From positions 1 to 64,000 of the forward strand of contig NZ_JABWQP020000005.1 of NCBI RefSeq assembly GCF_014268505.2: DNA of 64,000 nucleotides. The letters run 5' to 3'. The notes beneath the pieces were generated by a model. That model made no database searches. It was not told the origin of the DNA and saw only the letters and a list, made by a program, of their open reading frames with translations. How positions within the stretch are numbered: position 1 is the first letter of the stretch; the number at the start of each line of letters is the position of its first letter. Below, piece by piece: positions 54,523-61,611 of this stretch. The stretch is from Pseudomonas khorasanensis (GTDB lineage: Bacteria; Pseudomonadota; Gammaproteobacteria; Pseudomonadales; Pseudomonadaceae). A program made the translations under genes and the position numbers.

Positions 54523-55481
54523 CCGACGAAGGCCTCGCGATCCTGCTTGAGCAGGGTCAGCAGCCAGACAAAATCTTCCGGCAGCGGAGATTCCCAGCTC
54601 ATCCGCTCACCGCTCGTCGGGTGATCCAGCTCAAGGAACCGCGCGTGCAACGCTTGACGCGGGAATTGCTTGAGGGTTTCCACCATGTTGATATTGGCGG
54701 CGGGCGGAATGCGGAAACGACCGCCGTATGCAGGGTCGCCGACCAACGGGAAGTTGATGTGAGCCATGTGCACGCGGATCTGGTGGGTACGACCGGTTTC
54801 CAGCTTCACCCGTACGTGGGTGTGCGAACGGAAGCGCTCCAGCACGCGGTAGTGGCTGACGGCAGGCTTGCCGCCTTCCATTACTGCCATGCGCTGACGC
54901 TGCTGGCCATGACGACCGATCGGGGCGTTGATCTTGCCCCCGGCCGTCACGACGCCGATCACGATGCACTCGTAGATACGGCTGACGCTGCGGCTCTGCA
55001 ACTGCGTGACCAGTTTGGTCTGCGCCTGAATGGTCTTGGCCACCACCATCAGACCGGTGGTGTCCTTGTCCAGACGATGCACGATACCGGCGCGCGGGAC
55101 ATTGATGATGTCCGGCACGTGGTGCAGCAAGGCGTTGAGCAGGGTGCCATCGGCGTGACCGGCAGCCGGGTGCACCACCAGGCCCGCCGGCTTGTTGATC
55201 ACCAGAATGTCGTCGTCTTCATAGACGATGTCGAGCTCGATGTCCTGGGCGATCCATTCGCCCTGGGCTTCCTGCTCGGCAGTCAGCTCAAGGATGGCAC
55301 CGCCATGCACAATGTCGCGCGGGCGGATCACCGCCCCGTCCACAGTCAGGCGACCTTCTTTGATCCAGGCGGAAAGGCGCGAGCGTGAGTGCTCAGCGAA
55401 GAGTTGGGCGGCGACTTGATCGAGGCGTTGGCCGCCCAATTCGGACGGCACCTCTGCGCGAAGTTCTATTTTATCGGACAT
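54519..55481 (-). CDS. rluD: 23S rRNA pseudouridine synthase RluD
   Basis: Makes pseudouridines 1911, 1915 and 1917 in helix 69 of 23S rRNA. 320 residues. S4 RNA-binding domain (about 15-75, QRLDQVAAQLFAEHSRSRLS), then the RluA-type catalytic domain with the essential Asp in HRLDKDTTGLMVV (about 137). The start at 55481 (MSDKIELR) is used; one at 55502 adds seven residues. Divergent from bamD. Confidence 0.95.
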   Translation of the reverse strand: MSDKIELRAEVPSELGGQRLDQVAAQLFAEHSRSRLSAWIKEGRLTVDGAVIRPRDIVHGGAILELTAEQEAQGEWIAQDIELDIVYEDDDILVINKPAGLVVHPAAGHADGTLLNALLHHVPDIINVPRAGIVHRLDKDTTGLMVVAKTIQAQTKLVTQLQSRSVSRIYECIVIGVVTAGGKINAPIGRHGQQRQRMAVMEGGKPAVSHYRVLERFRSHTHVRVKLETGRTHQIRVHMAHINFPLVGDPAYGGRFRIPPAANINMVETLKQFPRQALHARFLELDHPTSGERMSWESPLPEDFVWLLTLLKQDREAFVG

Positions 55482-55632
55482 GCTCTGACTGGGCGTCGGC
55501 ACAGCCTTTGGTTTCGGCTGCGCGCTTGTGGTTAAATACGGCGTCTTTTGCCCCGAGGCTTTTCAACGGGGCGCTCATCATAACAGGACGGCCCCGCCCA
55601 AGACAGCGGCCGTCATAGGGACGCAAGCCGCC

Positions 55633-56649
55633 ATGCAAGTGAAACACCTGCTGCTGATCGCCATCCTCGCATTGACCGCTGCTTGCTCATCGAAGGAAGT
55701 CGTAGACGAAAACCTCAGCGAAGCCGAGCTGTATCAGCAGGCTCAGACTGATCTGGACAACAACAGCTACACCAGCGCCACAGCCAAGCTGAAGGCGCTG
55801 GAGTCGCGTTATCCGTTCGGTCGCTACGCCGATCAGGCTCAGCTGGAGTTGATCTACGCCAACTACAAGAACGCCGAGCCGGAAGCTGCCAAGTCCGCCG
55901 CCGAGCGTTTCATTCGTTTGCATCCGCAGCATCCGAACGTGGATTACGCGTACTACCTCAAGGGCCTGACCTCGTTCGACCAGGACGTCGGCCTGCTGGC
56001 GCGCTTCCTGCCGCTGGACATGACCAAGCGTGACCCGGGCGCCGCACGCGACTCGTACAACGAGTTCGCGCAGCTGACCAGCCGCTACCCGAACAGCCGC
56101 TACGCGCCGGACGCCAAGCAGCGCATGATTTATCTGCGCAACCTGCTGGCTGCCTACGAAATCCACGTGGCCGACTACTACCTGACCCGTCAGGCCTACG
56201 TCGCTGCCGCCAACCGTGGCCGTTACGTGGTGGAAAACTTCCAGGAAACCCCATCGGTCGGCGACGGCCTGGCGGTCATGACCGAAGCGTACCAGCGTCT
56301 GCACCTCGATGATCTGGCCGCCACCAGCCTGGAAACCCTGAAGCTCAACTACCCGGACCACCCAAGCCTGCAGGACGGTCAGTTCGTGCCTCGCGTGGCC
56401 GAAGCCGACAACCGTTCGTTCCTGAGCAAGGCTACCTTGGGCCTGATCGAGTCGCGTCCACCCCTGCCGCCGGGCGAAACCCGCGCCAACCAGGACGTGC
56501 AGAAGCAATTCCAGGATGCCAAGGACGCCATCCCGAACGAGCTCAAGCCTAAAGACGAAAATGGCGACGTGATCGAAGAGCCGGAGCCGGAATCCACCGA
56601 CACTGACCGCTCCTGGTTCAGCTACATGACCTTCGGCGTGTTCGACTGA
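55633..56649 (+). CDS. bamD: Outer-membrane assembly lipoprotein BamD
   Basis: Essential lipoprotein of the BAM complex (with BamA) that folds beta-barrel proteins into the outer membrane. 338 residues. Lipobox ALTAACSS (Cys about 18), then five TPR-like repeats (about 30-240) including [21 protein letters not shown] and [17 protein letters not shown] Pro/Glu-rich tail is longer than in E. coli (245 residues), as usual in pseudomonads. An in-frame upstream opening at 55528 is rejected because it hides the signal peptide. Confidence 0.95.
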   Translation: MQVKHLLLIAILALTAACSSKEVVDENLSEAELYQQAQTDLDNNSYTSATAKLKALESRYPFGRYADQAQLELIYANYKNAEPEAAKSAAERFIRLHPQHPNVDYAYYLKGLTSFDQDVGLLARFLPLDMTKRDPGAARDSYNEFAQLTSRYPNSRYAPDAKQRMIYLRNLLAAYEIHVADYYLTRQAYVAAANRGRYVVENFQETPSVGDGLAVMTEAYQRLHLDDLAATSLETLKLNYPDHPSLQDGQFVPRVAEADNRSFLSKATLGLIESRPPLPPGETRANQDVQKQFQDAKDAIPNELKPKDENGDVIEEPEPESTDTDRSWFSYMTFGVFD

Positions 56650-56665
56650 TCACACCGGATGGACG

Positions 56666-56697
56666 AAAAAGGGAGATCTGCGGATCTCCCTTTTTTA
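56666..56697 (+). terminator. bamD terminator
   Basis: AAAAAGGGAGATC-TGCG-GATCTCCCTTTTTT perfect hairpin with T run, 16 bases after the bamD stop. Confidence 0.95.
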
Positions 56698-56775
56698 TTG
56701 TCACGATTTAATAGGCTGTGCGCTGATCAGGTCCTTGGCTAAACTGCCGGATCATCCGTCGAAAAGCCGCTCATC

Positions 56776-57009
56776 ATGCTTCGTTTATTGTTCTGGATTG
56801 CCCTGATCTTCGCCGCCATCTGGCTTTGGCGTAAATTCAAGGCCCCCGCTTCGTCCACCCAATCGCCGCGCGAACAGGACGCCCCGCCGATGGTGCGTTG
56901 CGCCCATTGCGGCGTGCATCTGCCGCGCGACCGCGCATTGGGTGATCAACAACAGTGGTATTGCAGCCAGGCTCATCTTGAGCAAGGCCCCGGTTCCAGT
57001 GGTCGCTGA
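56776..57009 (+). CDS. Small membrane protein with Cys/His motif (PP0621-like)
   Basis: 77 residues: one N-terminal membrane helix (about 2-20, LRLLFWIALIFAAIWLWR), then a basic linker and a compact C-terminal motif CAHCGVHLPRD ... WYCSQAHLEQ (about 42-68). Its CxxC and CxxxH arrangement resembles a small zinc ribbon. Conserved immediately upstream of pilS in pseudomonads and overlapping its 5' end, which suggests coupling. No function is known; a link to the pilus sensor is positional only. Confidence 0.8.
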   Translation: MLRLLFWIALIFAAIWLWRKFKAPASSTQSPREQDAPPMVRCAHCGVHLPRDRALGDQQQWYCSQAHLEQGPGSSGR

Positions 57010-58588
57010 GACCGCTAACGCCGACAGTAAACAGGCTCAGCGTCTGCTGCGCCTTTATCATCTGTACCGTTTAAGCGTCGGCATCACGCTGGTGTTGCTG
57101 ATCTCCAGCAACATGGACAACCAGCTTCTGACGTCGGCCAACGACGACCTGTTGCGCGGCGGCAGCTGGCTATACCTGATCATCAACATGCTGCTGGTGG
57201 TTTTTCTCGAAAACACCCGACGCCCTTCGCAACTGTTCAGTCTGGCGCTCGTCGATGTGCTGCTGTTGTGCGGCCTGTTCTACGCCGCCGGCGGCGTAGC
57301 CAGTGCGCTGGGCAATTTGCTGATCGTCTCGGTGGCGATCAGCAACACCCTGCTGCGACGGCGCATCGGCCTGCTGATTGCCGCCATCGGGGCTATCGGC
57401 ATCGTCGGCCTGAGTTTCCTGCTCAGTTTCAGTCATCCCCTGAGCGCCAACGAATACCTGCAAGCCGGCACCCTCGGCGCGCTGTGCTTTGCCGCCTCGC
57501 TGCTGGTGCAGGGGCTGATTCGGCGTCTTGAAGTCAGTGAAACCCTTGCAGAACAGCGCGCCAGCGAAGTGGTGGGCCTGGAAGCGCTGAATGCGCTCAT
57601 TCTGCAGCGCATGCGCACCGGCATTCTGGTGCTCGACGAGAAGCGTCGGGTACAACTGGCCAACCACAGCGCGCAGACCCTGCTGGGGCAAACTCATTTG
57701 CAGGGTCATCTGATCGATGACTACTCACCGGCGCTGGTCGACCGCCTGCAACTGTGGACGAATAACCCGACCTTGCGCCCGCAGAGCCTGAAAATCCCAG
57801 GCAATACCCAGGAACTGCAACCGAGTTTCATCGGCCTCGGACAGAGCCCGAATCAGCAGACGCTGGTTTTTCTCGAAGACCTGGCGCAGATCACTCAGCA
57901 GGCTCAGCAACTGAAACTCGCCGCGCTCGGGCGTCTGACGGCCGGCATCTCTCACGAAATTCGCAATCCACTGGGTGCGATCAGCCATGCCGCGCAGCTG
58001 TTGGCTGAATCCGAGGAACTCGACAGTGCCGATCGGCGTCTGACGCAGATTATTCAAGACCACTGCCAGCGCATGAACCGAGTCATCGAAAACGTCCTGC
58101 AATTGTCCCGCCGCCAGCAGAGCGCACCGCAACGGCTGGATCTCAAGCCGTGGCTGGAAAATTTCGTCGCTGAAATCCGCGAGCAGGCGACCGAGCGCCA
58201 ACAGATTCATCTGCGCATCAATTCGGGGGATTTCACCACCCTGATGGACCCCAACCAGCTCAGGCAGATTCTCGACAATCTGATCCGCAACGCCTGGCGC
58301 CACAGCGCCCAACTACATGATCAGGCCGAGGTCTGGCTGGCACTGTTCATCGACCCCGACAGCCAGTTGGCGGTGCTGGAAGTGCAGGACAACGGCCCGG
58401 GCGTTTCGGCCGATGAGCAGGCGCATCTATTCGAACCGTTCTTCACCACCAGCAACCAGGGCACCGGCCTTGGCCTTTATCTGTCCCGTGAGCTGTGCGA
58501 AAGCAATCAGGCACGCCTAGACTTCAAACCACGCCAAGGCGGCGGCTGCTTTCGCATCACCTTTGCTCACGGACGGAAACAAAGTTGA
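56978..58588 (+). CDS. pilS: Sensor histidine kinase PilS
   Basis: Membrane sensor of the PilSR pair; in P. aeruginosa it monitors PilA in the membrane and tunes pilin transcription. About 536 residues. Six hydrophobic segments (about 38-190), a PAS-like linker with ILVLDEKRRVQLANHSA, the HisKA box GISHEIRNPLGAISHA (His about 326) and the ATPase with NLIRNAWRHS and GTGLGLYL. The start is uncertain: TTG 56978, GTG 56999 or GTG 56942, all overlapping or touching the PP0621-like gene. Ends in TTGA overlapping pilR. Confidence 0.92.
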   Translation: MSKAPVPVVAETANADSKQAQRLLRLYHLYRLSVGITLVLLISSNMDNQLLTSANDDLLRGGSWLYLIINMLLVVFLENTRRPSQLFSLALVDVLLLCGLFYAAGGVASALGNLLIVSVAISNTLLRRRIGLLIAAIGAIGIVGLSFLLSFSHPLSANEYLQAGTLGALCFAASLLVQGLIRRLEVSETLAEQRASEVVGLEALNALILQRMRTGILVLDEKRRVQLANHSAQTLLGQTHLQGHLIDDYSPALVDRLQLWTNNPTLRPQSLKIPGNTQELQPSFIGLGQSPNQQTLVFLEDLAQITQQAQQLKLAALGRLTAGISHEIRNPLGAISHAAQLLAESEELDSADRRLTQIIQDHCQRMNRVIENVLQLSRRQQSAPQRLDLKPWLENFVAEIREQATERQQIHLRINSGDFTTLMDPNQLRQILDNLIRNAWRHSAQLHDQAEVWLALFIDPDSQLAVLEVQDNGPGVSADEQAHLFEPFFTTSNQGTGLGLYLSRELCESNQARLDFKPRQGGGCFRITFAHGRKQS

Positions 58589-59931
58589 ATACAAGCCCAC
58601 GGCAAAAAATTCTAATCGTCGACGACGAACCGGATATCCGCGAGCTCCTGGAAATTACCTTGGGGCGGATGAAACTCGATACGTTCAGCGCACGTAATCT
58701 GGGCGAGGCCCAGGCGCTGTTGCAGCGCGAGCACTTTGACCTGTGCCTAACCGACATGCGCCTGCCCGACGGCACCGGGCTGGAGTTGGTCCAGCACATC
58801 CAGCAACGCGCTCCCCACCTGCCGGTGGCGATGATCACCGCGTATGGAAGTCTCGAAACGGCAATCAATGCACTGAAGGCCGGGGCGTTCGACTTTCTCA
58901 CCAAACCGGTGGAGCTGCCGCGATTACGCGAGCTGGTCAGCGCAGCCTTGCGCATGCCGACGGCGGGCGGCTTGAGCACCGCCATCGAGCGACGGCTGTT
59001 GGGCGATTCGCAACCGATGGCGAATTTGCGCAGGCAGATCGACAAGCTGGCGCGCAGCCAGGCGCCGGTGTATATCAGCGGCGAGTCGGGCAGCGGCAAG
59101 GAGCTGGTCGCAAGACTGATCCACGAACAGGGCGCCCGCGCGAGCCAGCCGTTTGTCCCGGTGAACTGCGGCGCCATCCCGTCCGAGCTGATGGAAAGCG
59201 AGTTCTTCGGCCACCGCAAAGGCAGCTTCACCGGCGCCGTCGAAGACAAGCCGGGGCTGTTCCAGGCGGCGCAGGGCGGCACGCTGTTTCTTGATGAAGT
59301 GGCGGATCTGCCGCTGTCAATGCAGGTGAAGCTGCTGCGCGCGATTCAGGAAAAAGCCGTGCGCAGCGTGGGCGGTCAACTCGAAACCGTGGTTGACGTA
59401 CGCATCCTCTGTGCCACGCACAAAGACCTCGAGGCCGAGGTCGCTGCCGGGCGTTTTCGTCAGGATTTGTATTACCGGCTCAATGTCATCGAATTGCGCG
59501 TGCCTTCCCTGCGCGAGCGCCGCGATGACATCGAAACACTGGCGACGCACGTGCTCAGACGCCTGGCCAAAGACACTGGGCAGCCCGAAGCGCGCCTGCA
59601 TCCGCAGGCGTTGGAGGCACTGAAGAATTATCGCTTTCCGGGCAACGTGCGCGAACTGGAGAATGTACTCGAGCGCGCGCATACCCTGTGTGAAAACCGC
59701 GCGATCGACGCGCAGGACCTGCGCTTGAGCGAGGGCCACTGCGCGGTGGATGGCGCGGCTGCCGACCTGACGCAGATCGATAATCTTGAGGATTATCTGG
59801 AGAGCGTCGAGCGCAAGCTGATCCTGCAGGCCCTGGAGGAAACCCGCTGGAACCGCACGGCGGCGGCGCAGCGGTTGAGTCTTTCGTTCCGGTCGATGCG
59901 GTATCGGCTGAAGAAGTTGGGTTTGGATTGA
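58585..59931 (+). CDS. pilR: Sigma54-dependent response regulator PilR
   Basis: NtrC-family activator, 448 residues. Receiver with phospho-acceptor Asp in CLTDMRLPD (about 54); AAA+ domain with Walker A GESGSGKE (about 167), a GSFTGA version of the GAFTGA loop and Walker B GGTLFLDEVADL. C-terminal Fis-type HTH (RWNRTAAAQRLSLSFRSMRYRLKKLG). It begins with TTG at 58585 overlapping the pilS stop by four bases. The predicted target is the sigma54 promoter of pilA at 41605-41619. Confidence 0.95.
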   Translation: MNTSPRQKILIVDDEPDIRELLEITLGRMKLDTFSARNLGEAQALLQREHFDLCLTDMRLPDGTGLELVQHIQQRAPHLPVAMITAYGSLETAINALKAGAFDFLTKPVELPRLRELVSAALRMPTAGGLSTAIERRLLGDSQPMANLRRQIDKLARSQAPVYISGESGSGKELVARLIHEQGARASQPFVPVNCGAIPSELMESEFFGHRKGSFTGAVEDKPGLFQAAQGGTLFLDEVADLPLSMQVKLLRAIQEKAVRSVGGQLETVVDVRILCATHKDLEAEVAAGRFRQDLYYRLNVIELRVPSLRERRDDIETLATHVLRRLAKDTGQPEARLHPQALEALKNYRFPGNVRELENVLERAHTLCENRAIDAQDLRLSEGHCAVDGAAADLTQIDNLEDYLESVERKLILQALEETRWNRTAAAQRLSLSFRSMRYRLKKLGLD

Positions 59932-59940
59932 AGAGCCCTA

Positions 59941-60005
59941 TCGCGAGCAGGCTCACTCCCACGTTCGGAATGATCAACCCCTGTGGGAGCGAGCCTGCTC
60001 GCGAA
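59941..60005. repeat. REP halves in tail-to-tail order
   Basis: A right-type arm (CGCGAGCAGGCTCACTCCCA) precedes a left-type arm (TGTGGGAGCGAGCCTGCTCG), between convergent pilR and thiO. Confidence 0.88.
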
Positions 60006-60021
60006 AGCGGTTTAGCGAGTA

Positions 60022-61137
60022 TCAATGAAGATCTGGCTGGGTCCGACCCGCAGGCTCATACGGCAGCGGATCAATAATCGGCGTCCTGCCCAGCATCACA
60101 TCGGCAAACAACTGACACGACGCAGGTGCCAGCACCAGCCCGTTACGGTAATGCCCGCAGTTCAACCACAAACCTTCGAACCCCGGCACCCGCCCGATAT
60201 ACGGAACCCCTTCCGGCGACCCCGGACGCAAGCCGGCCCAATGCCCGACCACTTCAGCATCCGCCAGTGCCGGCAACAATTCGATCGCCGAAGCCTTGAG
60301 GCTTGCCAGTGCCACGTCGGTCGGGGTCTTGTCGTAGCCTTCATGCTCAAGCGTGCTACCGATCAGGATATGGCCGTCGCGACGCGGAATCGCATAACGC
60401 CCTTTCGCCAATACCATGCTCGGCAGGAAGTCAGCCGCGCACTTGTACAGAATCATCTGGCCCTTGACTGGTTCGACCGGCAGCGTCAGGTCCAGAGTTT
60501 TGAGCAGATCACCGCTCCACGCGCCCGCCGTCAGCACAACCTGATCGCCCTTGATCACACCCGTGCCGGTTTGCACGCCTACCACGCGCTGACCTTCACG
60601 CAGGAATCCACTGACCTCGCATTGCTCGTGAATCGTCACGTTCGGCAGCGCCAGCAGTGCCGCTTTCAGCGACTTGACCAGCCGTGGATTGCGTACATTC
60701 GCCACATCAGCCATGTAGATCGCCCGGGAAAACCCACCGCCGAGCACCGGCACCGCGTCATGCGCTGCCGAGATATCCACAGCCCGCAGCGGCCTATTTT
60801 CCCGTTCGGCCCAGGCCAGCGCCTCCACTTCATCGTCCAGATCCAGCCAGTAAAGGCCGGTGGTGTGCACTTGCGGATCAACCCCTGTATCGGCAAACAA
60901 GCGCGCGCCAAGCTGTGGATAAAAATCCTGCGACCAATGGGCCAGCGCGGTAACTGCAGGGCTGTAGCGCCACGGGTACAGCGGCGAGACAATTCCACCG
61001 CCTGCCCAGGACGACTCCTGGCCGACATTGGACCGATCCAGCAGCACCACGCTGCCCACTTCGGAGGCTAGGTTGTAGGCAGTCAGCAGGCCAATCACCC
61101 CGCCACCGACAATCACCACTTGCTGTTGCCTGGTCAT
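60022..61137 (-). CDS. thiO: Glycine oxidase ThiO (FAD-dependent)
   Basis: Oxidises glycine to iminoglycine for the thiazole ring of thiamine (aerobic ThiO-type). 371 residues of D-amino-acid-oxidase (DAO) fold. N-terminal FAD motif VVIVGGGVIGLLTAYNLAS (about 7-25), SSWAGGGIVSPLYPWRY, and C-terminal GLRPGSPEGVPYIGRVPGFEGLWLNCGHYRNG. It sits between pilR and pilE, as in PAO1 (PA4548). Substrate preference within the DAO family is inferred from the ThiO-like motifs. Thiamine genes are not nearby. Confidence 0.88.
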   Translation of the reverse strand: MTRQQQVVIVGGGVIGLLTAYNLASEVGSVVLLDRSNVGQESSWAGGGIVSPLYPWRYSPAVTALAHWSQDFYPQLGARLFADTGVDPQVHTTGLYWLDLDDEVEALAWAERENRPLRAVDISAAHDAVPVLGGGFSRAIYMADVANVRNPRLVKSLKAALLALPNVTIHEQCEVSGFLREGQRVVGVQTGTGVIKGDQVVLTAGAWSGDLLKTLDLTLPVEPVKGQMILYKCAADFLPSMVLAKGRYAIPRRDGHILIGSTLEHEGYDKTPTDVALASLKASAIELLPALADAEVVGHWAGLRPGSPEGVPYIGRVPGFEGLWLNCGHYRNGLVLAPASCQLFADVMLGRTPIIDPLPYEPAGRTQPDLH

Positions 61138-61194
61138 GTTTGATCCAACCGTGAATAAGACAGTGGGCGCTAAAGGCGCCGGAAAAAGAGTGCG

Positions 61195-61596
61195 TCAGCG
61201 GCCCCAGCAATCCTTCGCGGTCACTCCGGTGGTCGCGTTGTTCATGCTTCGCACGCCGGTGTTGGTCAGGGTGAAATCCCCGCACTTGTCGGTCGCCATG
61301 GCCGTGCCCGTTTTACGGGTCGCAGTCAGCAGGAAGGTCTGGTCAGTCAGCGTTGGGGTAATGGTGTAGAAATCATTGCCTGCGCTCAGCCCGGTGACGC
61401 CGGTGTAGACATTGTTTCGCGTATAGAAACGTTCGAGGGTTTGCGCCTGCTCCGAGAGCAGTGACACCACTTCAGCACGGCGACCTTTTTTTACGTATTC
61501 GTTGTAGCTGGGAACGCTGATGGTGAGGATGATCCCGATAATCGCAATCACGATCATGATCTCGATCAGGGTAAAACCTCGGCTGGATCTGCGCAT
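61195..61596 (-). CDS. pilE: Minor pilin PilE
   Basis: 133 residues. Short basic leader MRRSSRG cleaved before F, then FTLIEIMIVIAIIGIILTISVPSY with Glu5, and a C-terminal disulfide pair (KCGDFTL and KDCWGR). A low-abundance pilin that helps prime the type IV pilus. It follows the pilY1 stop by 15 bases at the end of the leftward minor-pilin operon, matching pilY1-(pilY2)-pilE of P. aeruginosa, without pilY2 between them. Confidence 0.9.
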   Translation of the reverse strand: MRRSSRGFTLIEIMIVIAIIGIILTISVPSYNEYVKKGRRAEVVSLLSEQAQTLERFYTRNNVYTGVTGLSAGNDFYTITPTLTDQTFLLTATRKTGTAMATDKCGDFTLTNTGVRSMNNATTGVTAKDCWGR

Positions 61597-61611
61597 GCCT
61601 CACTCTCTCGC

